Position numbers and translations under genes: made by a program
Source: Fidelibacterota bacterium
GTDB taxonomy: Bacteria > Fidelibacterota > UBA2242 > JAFGTP01
Length of the DNA stretch: 15,510 nt
Reading direction: 5' to 3'
Assembly: GCA_029939785.1 (NCBI GenBank)
Contig: JAOZSG010000029.1
Coordinates: forward strand, 1-15,510
The notes under the pieces: model-generated
What the model saw: only the letters and a program-made list of their open reading frames with translations
Database searches by the model: none
What the model was told of the DNA's origin: nothing
In this document: one piece after another, positions 7,299 to 15,510 of the stretch
Layout: each line of letters starts with the position of its first letter
How positions within the stretch are numbered: the first letter of the stretch is position 1

Positions 7299-8384
7299 AT
7301 GAAGAAACGAAATTATTTTATATTTAGTATTATTCTCTTTTTATTTTTAAACATATATGGAGCATCAGGCGAAATAACAAATATTTTAGTTAACCAGCGA
7401 ACAGATGGAAGTCAGTTAGTAGATATTTATTATGATCTTTCAGGAGATGGAACTTCATATTTTGTTACAATCAAATTAAGTCTGGACAATGGTATGTATG
7501 CAGATATCAATAATACTTCCGGTGATATTGGCAGCAAAATAGAAACAGGATTTGGAAAACATATAGTCTGGGATGTTGGTTCTGAATTTCCTGATACTTA
7601 TAGTAGTCAGGCAAAAATTCAAATAACTGCAACAGTTAGCGATGTTGAATGGATCACAGTTCCATCCGGAGAATTTACTTTTGGCCAAAGTGATTTGATA
7701 GAGCAGATCAACTATGATTATCAAATAATGAAATATGAAGTAACAAATGCACAATACTTAATGTTTCTGAAAGAATCTTTAACAAATGGTAAAATCTCTG
7801 TTACAGAGAATAGTATTACAGGAAATTACAATAGTGAAGTAAAAGAATTTTATAACCTGGATGGAAATATTTCAGGAGGTAATCTTGGAAAAATAATTTG
7901 GGATGGCAGCACATTTTCAATTGATAATGAATATAAAAATCATCCTGTAATTTTGGTAACCTGGTATGGTGCGAATGCATTTGCAGAATTTTATGAGTAT
8001 AAACTACCAACAGAACAGGAATGGGAAAAGGCAGCACGTGGGATTACCGGATATAATTTCCCCTGGGGAGAAATTTTAGAGACTGATCGTGCAAATTCCT
8101 GGGAAAGTGGTGATCCTTTTGATAACGGAACAACTCCTGTTGGATTTTATAATGGAACTAATTACGATGGTTATCAAACAACTGATGGCCCTTCACCTTA
8201 TGGCACCTATGATCAGGTCGGTAATGTTTGGGAGTGGACAAATAGTTTTTACAGTGCTTCTGAAAGAGTAATAAAGGGAGGAGCATGGAACAGTAATACT
8301 CCTCATCTCAGATCATGGTTTCAATATTACAATAATACTGATGGTAAAACCAATATTGGTTTTCGTTGTATAAAAACAGAATAA
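7299..8384 (+). CDS. Exported FGE/SUMF1-fold protein lacking the catalytic cysteines
   Basis: A 361-residue protein with a signal peptide (MKKRNYFIFSIILFLFLNIYGASG) and no lipobox cysteine. Residues 25-112 form the beta-rich module with RTDGSQLVDIYYDLSGDG and GKHIVWDVG, which often precedes FGE domains in FCB-group secreted proteins. Residues 115-358 are a formylglycine-generating-enzyme-like domain: FTFGQ, YEVTNAQYLMFL, HPVILVTWYGANAFAEF, KLPTEQEWEKAARG, YGTYDQVGNVWEW, RVIKGGAWN and IGFRC. True FGE has two cysteines in the segment after the RVxxGGS-like motif. Here that segment (GGAWNSNTPHLRSWFQYY) has none, so sulfatase activation is unlikely. A structural or ligand-binding role at the cell surface is more probable. 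The ribosome site AAAGG lies eight bases from the ATG. It is followed 24 bases later by the giant surface protein, a probable operon. Confidence 0.9.
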   Translation: MKKRNYFIFSIILFLFLNIYGASGEITNILVNQRTDGSQLVDIYYDLSGDGTSYFVTIKLSLDNGMYADINNTSGDIGSKIETGFGKHIVWDVGSEFPDTYSSQAKIQITATVSDVEWITVPSGEFTFGQSDLIEQINYDYQIMKYEVTNAQYLMFLKESLTNGKISVTENSITGNYNSEVKEFYNLDGNISGGNLGKIIWDGSTFSIDNEYKNHPVILVTWYGANAFAEFYEYKLPTEQEWEKAARGITGYNFPWGEILETDRANSWESGDPFDNGTTPVGFYNGTNYDGYQTTDGPSPYGTYDQVGNVWEWTNSFYSASERVIKGGAWNSNTPHLRSWFQYYNNTDGKTNIGFRCIKTE

Positions 8385-8408
8385 TAAATTATAGTCAGAA
8401 ATAATTTT

Positions 8409-11400
8409 ATGAAAAAAATATTAATAATATCAATTATTTTACTTTTATTTAATTTTGTAATGGGACAAGATTCCTATACATCTGAATCATCAGCATTTAT
8501 CATTGACACAAAATCACCTGTAGTAAATGTGATAAAACCAAATGGCGGTGAGCAATACGAAATCTCTCAAAATATCTCTGTACAATGGACAGCTTTTGAT
8601 GATAATTTTGCAACAACTCCTATTCAGATTATTTTCCAGAACATAAATTCCAATGATATTAATACACTTGGATATTTCAGTAATTCAGGTAATGCTTATG
8701 TGAATATTCCCAGTTCAATAAAAGGTCAGGGAATAGTAAAAATCATTGCAACAGATGCTTTTGGGAATATTTCTACAGATATAAGCAATGATTACTTCAC
8801 GACTATTTTTACTTCTGATTTTTTTGTGCTGGACACAAAATTACCAATTATCAATCTAATATATCCAAGAGGTAATGAAGCCTATAAAGTCTGTGAGAAT
8901 ATTTCCATAGAATGGCTTGCAATGGATAATAGTTTTAATGAATCTCCCATTCAGTTTGCTTTTAAAAATAATGATGATAAATATGATACAATTCCAAATT
9001 TTTATAATAATTCCGGTATTTATAATATGGATATCCCTATTACGGTTCTAGGTCAGGGAAATGTAAAAATAATAGCACGGGATAAGTTTGGCAACATTGC
9101 TTCTGATGAAACACAGGAATCATTTTCCACTACAATATATAATCAAACTGAATTAGATATTAATAATAATCGAGTCACTTTTAATAACCTTGATGATGAT
9201 AAAATAATTATTGAAAGTGTTATTTATAATTATGGTTCAGAAGCAGAAGATATTGAAGTAATTTTCATGGAGCAACCACTATCAGGTAGTGGTGATAATA
9301 TTCAAATCGGCGATAAACAAATTATCCATAGTTTAAACACTATGGAAGGGAAAACAATATCAGTAGAATGGGCGAAAAAAAACAATTATCGTATTCATGT
9401 TATCATCGATCCTGACAATAAAATTCAGGAATCTTTAGAAACAAATAATTCAGCCTATTTTGATTATGGAGGTTATACTTCAGACTCACCGGTCATAAAT
9501 TTTCTTAATGCTCAATATGATGGAAATAGTAATCCGGGTATCATTGGTAGATTTGTTTCAGGTATTGATGTGGAGAATACATTTACTCCAAATATTACAA
9601 GTAATAATGAAATAGATAAAGTAATCTATGAGATTAATAACGAAAAAATAATAAATGAAAACCCAAATGACAACTGGGCTCTTACATATAACATGGGAAA
9701 GTTAATTGATAATACTACTTTAACAGTTCAGGTACTTGATAAAACCGGATTAAATTCAAATAAAAGAGTCTATACAATAGAAGTTGTTACATTACCATCC
9801 TGGATAATTGAGTCCGGATTTGATTATATATCGGACTTTAACAATGAAACTTATCTTATAACAATTTCTCTTAACCCTGATAATAAGTTCAATTTTTCAT
9901 CAATTGTTCCTAAAGATATTGCTTTACTAAGTGGACTAACAAATAATATTGAATCACATATAATTTTAAATTACACTTTAGATTTAAATGGACAATCATC
10001 ACTTGATGGTAATACTAATCTTAATAACAGTTTTTTATTATCTGACAGTCTAATATTTACTCAAGATTTAGAATTTGAATTAGTCCCAACTCTTAATACT
10101 GACGGTACTCTTAATCCAATTAATTCGCAAAAATCAATATCAAAGAATTTTTTACTTCGTGAAATAAACTCCAGATGGACAATTCATCCATTTGATATTC
10201 CGATGACTTTAAACCACGACATTGGGGCAAAAATATCCTTATTATTTGAAGGAAATATGAATTTAAATTCATCACTTAATTTCACCGAAGGAACAAAAAT
10301 TACATCCAATGCTGATATATCAACAGATGCAATTGAGTTAATTTCAACTTTTGGAGTTACTTCTGTCGCTATGATCTCTCACCCAACAGCAAATATTCAG
10401 TCAAATTTAGTTTATATAAATGAAGACAGTACATCTCATACATTTGCAGGTAGTTTGGTAATACCTTATAAACTAATTGGATCATTAAATTGGGGCGATT
10501 TTAACGGTACGCTTTATAATAATAAACTACCGGTTGATCAGGATTCATGGACTTTCGAACATAACTCAATCGCTAAAAAGACTTTGGACAATAGTTCTAA
10601 ATTGATGAGGAAACAGCTATCTCAAAACCTCAGATTTCAGGAAAAAGTAACGATTAAACAAAAAACAATCGCCGGTAGTATTCCGGATATTTTTCCTTTT
10701 CCTACAATTGCAATGAATAATCTCGGTCAGGGCATGATAGTATGGGTAAAGGATACTGATCCAATACAGAATTCACCTGATCCCGAGTTATATTATTCAT
10801 TATGGGATGGAAATATCAGTTCTCCAAAAGCAATTACTTCAAATCAAAATTTTGAAACAAATCCTGCAATCTCATACTTTCCGAATAATAATGCCATTAT
10901 GCTATGGACGCACAATAAAACTCCAAAAACTGAAAATCTGACTTTTACTGAAATGTTAGCGAATCAGGAAATCAGATATTCAATTTATGATGCTATAGAA
11001 GATTCATGGTCTGATCCTGAGAACATTACAAATAATAATTATGCTGATGGAATGAGTCAGGTGGCAATTTCGAATAATTCCACGGCATTGGCAACCTGGA
11101 CTCATATTAATAAACAAAATGGAAATAATCCAAAAGACTGGGAAATTCATTACTCAGTTTGGGATGGAAATATATGGACAAATCAATCAGGTATTACAAA
11201 TGATAATTCTGCGGATTATGATGTTGATGTGGATTATTTTCCGGATGGAAGTGCAATTGCTGTCTGGGTATTTGATGATGATGGAAACTTAAATACTGAC
11301 AATGATAAGGAAATAAAATATTCCTTATGGAATGGAACCAACTGGATTGCTATTCATCAATTAACCATAAATAATCACAGAGAAAGTAGTCCAAAAGTTA

Positions 11401-14400
11401 AAGTAGATCCTGAAGGAAATGCATGGGTTACATGGGTGTCAAATGAATTCCTGAACATTGAAGATTCGACAACAATTGAACGATTGTATATTACAAAATT
11501 TAGCAATTCCTCAAAACAGTGGCAGGAACCTTATATTGTATTAAGCGATAGTCAATTTATTCAGAATCCGGAATTAAATATTACGGTCAATGATGATGTT
11601 CAAACTCTAATGCTTTCATGGCGTTCAAATGATGCGGCGAATGAATACAAAGGCGATATTTCTGTTTCGTTTCATGATTTAACATCAGACGATGAATGGA
11701 CTATTCCTGTCTATGTTACTAGTGATAAACTTTCGGACTGGATGATATCTTGTGGAATTGATGCTAATGCAAATGCAGTGTTTGTTGATATGAAAACTGA
11801 TTTTGATGATTTATCAGGTAAATGCTTTGCAAAAGGAAATTTTACAGACGGACTTAGCATTACAGCAAAAGGAATAAGTGAAGATGGAGGTTTATCTGAT
11901 GAATTGAATTATGGATATATGGAAATAAAACCTGATCTGACTTATACCGGAGATATTCAATTTTATTTAGATAACAAAGAAATAGAATATGCAAGTTTAG
12001 GTGATTCCCTAACATTATACTGTACAATTATAAATAAAGGAGCATTAACATCCAACACCTTTAATATCGAATTTTATTATGGAAAACAAGATTCTGTTGG
12101 TAGTGTTTTGTTAGAAGAAACTATGATACCGGAATTAAAACCTGATTCATCTGTCAGGATTGAAACCAATTGGACAGTTTCAAGAAAAGGCAAACACAGT
12201 TTCTATTTCTATGCAGACAAAGAGAATCAAGTTGATGAACAAAATGAAAATAACAACTCAATTAAAACTGATATTTTCATCCTTCCGGATTTATCCATTC
12301 AGGATATCCTTTTCAATCTTAATAATGTAGTACTCGGAGATTCTATAAATATAGACTTTATTATTAACAATCAAGGTGGTTGTGTTGCTGAAAATATTAT
12401 ATATCAAATTGAATATGATGATTCTATGTACAGTCATTTAAGTGGAAATATAAGTCAACTTGATTTTGGTAATTCAGATACAATATCGATGTTTTTTAAA
12501 CCATTAACAGGGATACATAAATTTAATATTCATCTAAATCCCGATTCATCAATACACGAACAAAATTATGAAAACAATTCGAAATCAGTTGACATGAATC
12601 TGCTTCCTGATTTTTTAGTTAGATCAACAGGAATCTTATTAGGAGAAGATAATACATTATTAGCTCAGATTAATAATATTGGTAATGCTCCGGGATTTGA
12701 TATTCCGGTAAAATTCTTTGATGGAAATCCTAATCAGGGTGGAGAACTTATTGATTCAGCATTTATTGACTTATCCTTTTCAGATAGTACACAAGTATCA
12801 GTATCATGGGAAAACCAACCGGGACTTCACACTATTTTTGTTGAAGTGAATAAAATGTTTACTATAAATGAAATTGATTATGAAAATAATTTTGCATCTC
12901 AAGATTTGATGGTAAATGGTCAACCAGATCTAAGCATTACTCATGGAAACCTGAAATTCCTAAACCCATCAACGGGAGATACAAACCAAATATCAGTTGA
13001 CATAAATAATATTGGTTCAGAAAACGCTCGAAATGTTTCTATTAAATTATTTGATATGAATTTTGAATCTGATAGTTTAGAAATATTTAGTATTGTTATT
13101 CCATTTATTGCCAAAAATGATATTTATAATTTTACGACTGATTTTTATATTCCTGATTCTTCTTATGGACTTTATAAATTCTATTGTATTGTTGATGATA
13201 ACAATGTTGTGAATGAATCAAATGAAGATAATAACGAATGTTTACTTCACACATTAATTCTTCAGGAATCTATTATTTTTCCTGAAGATAGTTTATTTCA
13301 AATCAATCTTAATGAATATTATGTCACACCGAGCGAATTGGACACGGGATATATATGGTCAGCTTCTGTGATTGAAAATTCATCATCAGTAATAAATACA
13401 AATATATCCGATAATATTTTAAATATTACTCCAAATCCAAACTGGTATGGAAGTAGATATATAATTTTATCATTATCAAATTCCGAAAGTATTTTGACAT
13501 CTGATAGTATCCAAATATTTATTTCTCCTGTGAATGATTATCCGGTTATTATTTCCTCAGATAGTATTTTTGCTTATGAAGATATTCCATTTTCATTCAA
13601 AGCTAATGCAATTGATGTTGATAATTTTTTTATTAATATTTCCTACTATAAATTACCAACATGGTTGATGTGGACTGGTGATAAAATAAATGGTATTCCT
13701 AGAGAAGGTACACAAGATACATCATTTATAGTAAATGCTTGTGATGGTGAATTATCTGTTGAAACAGAGATGTTTATCTATTTTATTTCAATAAATGATC
13801 CACCTATAATTTCAGATATTCCTGATACTGTTTTTTTTGAAGATGAAATTTTATCAATTCCTGTGAAAAATTGGGATAAATATGTTTATGATATAGATAA
13901 TCATGATTCTACACTTACATTATCATTTTTCAATAATGATTCAATATTGATTAACTTGTCACCTGATAGTATCATATTTACACCAGTATTAAATTGGTTT
14001 GGAAATGAGATTATAAATGTAACAATAAGTGACGGAGAGTATTTTGATACAACATCCATGAATATTAATGTAATTCCTGTTAATGATGCTCCTGATCCTT
14101 TCTCACAGATGTATCCTGACAATAATTCTTTTCATGATGAAGATTCATCAATTACTTTCTCCTGGGAAAGATCAAAAGATATTGAAAATGATCCGATAGA
14201 TTACATTCTCCATTTATTCAATGATAATTATGATACTCTATTTCACACTTCTGATACATTAATCAAAATATTTCCTAAGACAATATCACTACCTGTCGAA
14301 CAGAAAATATTCTGGTTCATAAATAGTTTTGATGGCAAAGATAGTACAAAATCTGCAAATAGCCCTTTTACATTTACTATCTGCAGGACAACTGGTATAG

Positions 14401-14684
14401 ATGAAGATTTATTAATACCTGAGCAATATGCTATTTCCCAAAATTATCCAAACCCATTCAATCCAACTACAACAATCAAATATGAAATCCCACAACAAAC
14501 ACATGTCTTGCTAACAATATTTAATACAAATGGACAAGCAGTCAAAACATTAGTGAATCAAAAGCAATTACCCGGATATTACTCAATACAATGGGACGCG
14601 ACAAATCTTCCATCAGGAGTATATTTTTACAAAATTTCGGCAGATGGATATTTCAAAGTAATGAAGAGTGTTTTGATGAAATAA
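8409..14684 (+). CDS. Giant multidomain secreted surface protein with C-terminal sorting domain
   Basis: A 2091-residue exported protein. The signal peptide is MKKILIISIILLLFNFVMG, cleaved near residue 19. Two tandem Ig-like repeats follow (about 27-135 and 136-248; DTKSPVVNVIKPNGGE and DTKLPIINLIYPRGNE). Next come a CARDB-like domain (about 248-354), an unassigned region (about 355-743) and a beta-propeller-like repeat block (about 744-1172). Four CARDB-like adhesion domains (about 1175-1618, each ending near ExNNN) are followed by cadherin/tandem-type Ig domains (about 1620-1893; VNDYPVI, INDPPII, VNDAPDP) and a fibronectin-like domain (about 1893-1990). The terminal domain (2003-2091) has NYPNPFNPTTTIKYEIPQ and LPSGVYFYKISADG, a type IX-like secretion and anchoring signal. 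A role in adhesion or extracellular matrix is inferred; no catalytic residues are evident. The ribosome site is weak. No secretion machinery gene is in the window. Confidence 0.92.
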   Translation: MKKILIISIILLLFNFVMGQDSYTSESSAFIIDTKSPVVNVIKPNGGEQYEISQNISVQWTAFDDNFATTPIQIIFQNINSNDINTLGYFSNSGNAYVNIPSSIKGQGIVKIIATDAFGNISTDISNDYFTTIFTSDFFVLDTKLPIINLIYPRGNEAYKVCENISIEWLAMDNSFNESPIQFAFKNNDDKYDTIPNFYNNSGIYNMDIPITVLGQGNVKIIARDKFGNIASDETQESFSTTIYNQTELDINNNRVTFNNLDDDKIIIESVIYNYGSEAEDIEVIFMEQPLSGSGDNIQIGDKQIIHSLNTMEGKTISVEWAKKNNYRIHVIIDPDNKIQESLETNNSAYFDYGGYTSDSPVINFLNAQYDGNSNPGIIGRFVSGIDVENTFTPNITSNNEIDKVIYEINNEKIINENPNDNWALTYNMGKLIDNTTLTVQVLDKTGLNSNKRVYTIEVVTLPSWIIESGFDYISDFNNETYLITISLNPDNKFNFSSIVPKDIALLSGLTNNIESHIILNYTLDLNGQSSLDGNTNLNNSFLLSDSLIFTQDLEFELVPTLNTDGTLNPINSQKSISKNFLLREINSRWTIHPFDIPMTLNHDIGAKISLLFEGNMNLNSSLNFTEGTKITSNADISTDAIELISTFGVTSVAMISHPTANIQSNLVYINEDSTSHTFAGSLVIPYKLIGSLNWGDFNGTLYNNKLPVDQDSWTFEHNSIAKKTLDNSSKLMRKQLSQNLRFQEKVTIKQKTIAGSIPDIFPFPTIAMNNLGQGMIVWVKDTDPIQNSPDPELYYSLWDGNISSPKAITSNQNFETNPAISYFPNNNAIMLWTHNKTPKTENLTFTEMLANQEIRYSIYDAIEDSWSDPENITNNNYADGMSQVAISNNSTALATWTHINKQNGNNPKDWEIHYSVWDGNIWTNQSGITNDNSADYDVDVDYFPDGSAIAVWVFDDDGNLNTDNDKEIKYSLWNGTNWIAIHQLTINNHRESSPKVKVDPEGNAWVTWVSNEFLNIEDSTTIERLYITKFSNSSKQWQEPYIVLSDSQFIQNPELNITVNDDVQTLMLSWRSNDAANEYKGDISVSFHDLTSDDEWTIPVYVTSDKLSDWMISCGIDANANAVFVDMKTDFDDLSGKCFAKGNFTDGLSITAKGISEDGGLSDELNYGYMEIKPDLTYTGDIQFYLDNKEIEYASLGDSLTLYCTIINKGALTSNTFNIEFYYGKQDSVGSVLLEETMIPELKPDSSVRIETNWTVSRKGKHSFYFYADKENQVDEQNENNNSIKTDIFILPDLSIQDILFNLNNVVLGDSINIDFIINNQGGCVAENIIYQIEYDDSMYSHLSGNISQLDFGNSDTISMFFKPLTGIHKFNIHLNPDSSIHEQNYENNSKSVDMNLLPDFLVRSTGILLGEDNTLLAQINNIGNAPGFDIPVKFFDGNPNQGGELIDSAFIDLSFSDSTQVSVSWENQPGLHTIFVEVNKMFTINEIDYENNFASQDLMVNGQPDLSITHGNLKFLNPSTGDTNQISVDINNIGSENARNVSIKLFDMNFESDSLEIFSIVIPFIAKNDIYNFTTDFYIPDSSYGLYKFYCIVDDNNVVNESNEDNNECLLHTLILQESIIFPEDSLFQINLNEYYVTPSELDTGYIWSASVIENSSSVINTNISDNILNITPNPNWYGSRYIILSLSNSESILTSDSIQIFISPVNDYPVIISSDSIFAYEDIPFSFKANAIDVDNFFINISYYKLPTWLMWTGDKINGIPREGTQDTSFIVNACDGELSVETEMFIYFISINDPPIISDIPDTVFFEDEILSIPVKNWDKYVYDIDNHDSTLTLSFFNNDSILINLSPDSIIFTPVLNWFGNEIINVTISDGEYFDTTSMNINVIPVNDAPDPFSQMYPDNNSFHDEDSSITFSWERSKDIENDPIDYILHLFNDNYDTLFHTSDTLIKIFPKTISLPVEQKIFWFINSFDGKDSTKSANSPFTFTICRTTGIDEDLLIPEQYAISQNYPNPFNPTTTIKYEIPQQTHVLLTIFNTNGQAVKTLVNQKQLPGYYSIQWDATNLPSGVYFYKISADGYFKVMKSVLMK
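8484..9150 (+). repeat. Tandem pair of about 109-residue Ig-like repeats in the giant protein
   Basis: Two protein-level repeats align from end to end. Matching points are DTKSPVVNVIKPNGGEQYE against DTKLPIINLIYPRGNEAYK, NISVQWTAFDDNF against NISIEWLAMDNSF, and GQGIVKIIATDAFGNIS against GQGNVKIIARDKFGNIA. The DNA copies have diverged, so the duplication is old. The fold resembles the beta-sandwich domains at the start of many secreted FCB-group proteins. Confidence 0.7.
10638..11925 (+). other. Beta-propeller-like repeat block in the giant protein
   Basis: A motif of the form Y-S-x-W-D-G-N, then ITxxN, then a hydrophobic strand, D/N-G/N-x-A and xxxW, recurs. Its Tyr codons are at 10791 (YYSLWDGN), 10977 (RYSIYDA), 11151 (HYSVWDGN) and 11319 (KYSLWNGT), with weaker copies around 11490 and 11660. 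The period is about 56-62 residues, giving about six blades. This is the layout of a sialidase-like or Asp-box-like propeller. A glycan-binding role is possible, but no catalytic set is visible. Confidence 0.55.
11931..13263 (+). other. Array of four CARDB-like domains in the giant protein
   Basis: Four consecutive domains of about 105-115 residues start at KPDLTY, LPDLSI, LPDFLV and QPDLSI. Each contains an N-x-G (INKG, INNQG, INNIG, INNIG) and ends in an acidic E-N-N/E-D-N-N motif (NENNNS, YENNSK, YENNFA, NEDNNE). This is the CARDB (cell adhesion related domain in bacteria) pattern. A similar domain sits near residues 248-354, ending ETNNSA. Confidence 0.75.
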
Positions 14685-14786
14685 GTGAAGATTGTTTTAT
14701 TAGAATAATTAGATTCACTGTAACTCTACCTCAAAAGCATATAACAAAAAAGATTTTAATAAATATTTTCCTGTGTTAAATTAATT

Positions 14787-14854
14787 AAAATTAACACTCA
14801 TATTATTGTTAAAAATTGAGGTAATTTCATTAGTATAATATTAGTGTTAATTTT
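14787..14854. promoter_or_regulatory. 19-bp inverted repeat upstream of the AAA-ATPase-like gene
   Basis: AAAATTAACACTCATATTA (14787-14805) and TAATATTAGTGTTAATTTT (14836-14854) are inverted copies matching at 18 of 19 positions, separated by 30 bases. A third copy of the core GTGTTAA is at 14773-14779. A TATAAT hexamer at 14834-14839 overlaps the edge of the right arm. The arms could be operator half-sites around a promoter, an RNA hairpin, or the ends of a tiny mobile element. No T-run follows, so it is not a standard terminator. Confidence 0.4.
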
Positions 14855-14868
14855 GTGTAGAATAATCA

Positions 14869-14875
14869 AGAGGTG
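14869..14875 (+). promoter_or_regulatory. Ribosome binding site of the AAA-ATPase-like gene
   Basis: AGAGGTG precedes the ATG at 14880 with six bases between GAGG and the start. It is strong and supports MKDLPVGIQDF as the true N-terminus, which is also the typical beginning of this family. Confidence 0.7.
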
Positions 14876-14879
14876 ATTC

Positions 14880-15510
14880 ATGAAAGACCTGCCGGTTGGA
14901 ATACAAGATTTTAAAAGTATTATAGAAGGTAACTTTGTCTATGTAGATAAGACAGAACCCATTTACGAAATGGTGAGACCCAAAAAAGGTGTATATTTTT
15001 TGTCCAGACCAAGAAGGTTTGGAAAATCTCTGACAGTTTCGACTTTTGAATATTTATTTAATGGAGAAAAGGAATTATTCAAAGGTACTTATATCTATGA
15101 TAAGCATGATTTTAAGAAACATCCGGTAATAAAAATATCCATGAGTTCACTTGAAACAAGAAATGCAGAAGAACTCAGAAAAACTTTATTGGAAAATTTA
15201 ATAGACATTTCAAAAGAATATAATTTAAATACAACTTCAAATTCTCCAAAAATAATGTTTACAAGAATAATTCGAGAATTATCAGAAATAGAAAAAGTCG
15301 TAATATTAATCGATGAATATGATAAGCCAATATTAGACAATATTGAAAAAAAAAGAATTGCAAAATATAAGAGAAGAATTACGTTTTTTCTATTCAGTTA
15401 TAAAAGATATGGATCCTTACATAAGATTTGTTTTTATCACAGGAATTTCCAAATTTTCAAAAGTTAGTATTTTTTCTGATTTGAATAATCTTAATGACTT
15501 AACCTTGAAT
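14880..15510 (+). CDS. AAA-ATPase-like family protein (PF09820 type), frameshifted and cut by the window end
   Basis: The N-terminal part of the AAA-ATPase-like family, whose full-length members (about 500-600 residues) usually add a C-terminal PD-(D/E)XK nuclease-like domain. LPVGIQDF (4-11), YVDKT (21-25), FLSRPRRFGKS (40-50, Walker A-like) and VVILIDEYDKP (140-150, Walker B) are clear. The uninterrupted frame stops at 15467. From residue 158 it becomes unlike the family, while the next frame reads ELQNIREELRFFYSVIKDMD and later FVFITGISKFSKVSIFSDL, which is exactly the expected continuation and stays open to 15510. The break is at a run of nine A (15346-15354). Removing one A joins both halves. 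The gene may be a pseudogene, phase-variable, rescued by slippage, or affected by a sequencing error. Function of the family is poorly known; it is often multicopy in FCB genomes. Confidence 0.88.
15346..15354 (+). other. A9 homopolymer at the frameshift site
   Basis: Nine consecutive A between GAA/AAA codons and GAATTG. Eight A would keep the AAA-ATPase-like reading frame intact, and nine A shift it. A standard -1 ribosomal slip would enter the wrong frame. A net +1 shift, or transcript slippage to eight (or eleven) A, is needed. Confidence 0.85.

Noticed and set aside
7476..8271. Short frames within the FGE-fold gene (7476-7754 and 7816-8037 minus, 8089-8271 plus)
   Set aside because: All are shadows of a well-supported gene with family motifs along its whole length.
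7299..8384. FGE-fold protein as an active sulfatase-activating enzyme
   Set aside because: The two cysteines required after the RVxxGG motif are absent and the protein is exported, so it is annotated as a non-catalytic relative.
14684..14719. Terminator after the giant protein (AGTGAA ... TTCACT)
   Set aside because: Only six A/T-rich pairs, a 24-base loop and no T-run follow; too weak to call.
14591..14779. Small plus-strand frame overlapping the end of the giant protein
   Set aside because: It overlaps the conserved sorting domain in another frame and has no ribosome site or recognisable content.
15346..15357. Classical -1 programmed ribosomal frameshift on the A-run
   Set aside because: The continuation lies in the +1 frame. 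A -1 slip enters the third frame and does not restore the family sequence.

Overview
This is a strongly AT-rich bacterial window. It probably comes from an anaerobe of the Fibrobacteres-Chlorobi-Bacteroidetes (FCB) side of the tree; Candidatus Cloacimonadota or a neighbouring candidate phylum fits best. Three things point there. A giant secreted protein ends in the 'YPNPFNPTTTIKYEIP' type C-terminal sorting domain. An exported FGE-fold protein carries the N-terminal module common in those groups. There is also an oxygen-sensitive radical-SAM sulfatase maturase and a member of the AAA-ATPase-like family. The placement is an inference from protein signatures; no rRNA or tRNA gene is present.

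Left part (1-5158): a leaderless penicillin-acylase family N-terminal-nucleophile hydrolase lies on the minus strand (186-2336). Diverging from it on the plus strand is the most striking gene of the window (2515-4662). It is a single 715-residue protein joining a cytoplasmic SurA/parvulin-type peptidyl-prolyl isomerase, a complete anaerobic sulfatase-maturing radical-SAM/SPASM enzyme, and a C-terminal SEC-C zinc motif like the tail of SecA. Its stop codon is one base from the stop codon of a convergent small membrane protein (4664-5158, minus).

Middle (5159-7298): an intergenic stretch holds a degenerate CAGAG-type inverted repeat. It is followed by a GT4 glycosyltransferase with two large insertions (5387-7036, minus) and then a divergent intergenic region with a 9-bp inverted repeat and a small hairpin.

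Right part (7299-15510): an exported FGE/SUMF1-fold protein lacking the catalytic cysteine pair is followed 24 bases later by a 2091-residue surface protein, a probable two-gene operon. The large protein has two N-terminal Ig-like repeats, one CARDB-like domain, an unassigned region, a beta-propeller-like repeat block, four CARDB-like domains, cadherin/tandem-type domains and a sorting domain. A 19-bp inverted repeat then precedes an AAA-ATPase-like gene that is interrupted by a frameshift at a run of nine A and runs off the window.

How the genes fit together: the two exported proteins probably act at the cell surface, and the glycosyltransferase may decorate envelope material. The fusion suggests sulfatase formylglycine maturation coupled to keeping the substrate unfolded for export. 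No sulfatase gene lies in the window, so its substrates must be encoded elsewhere. No tRNA, rRNA, CRISPR array, transposase or convincing intrinsic terminator was seen. No gap between genes exceeds 300 bases.
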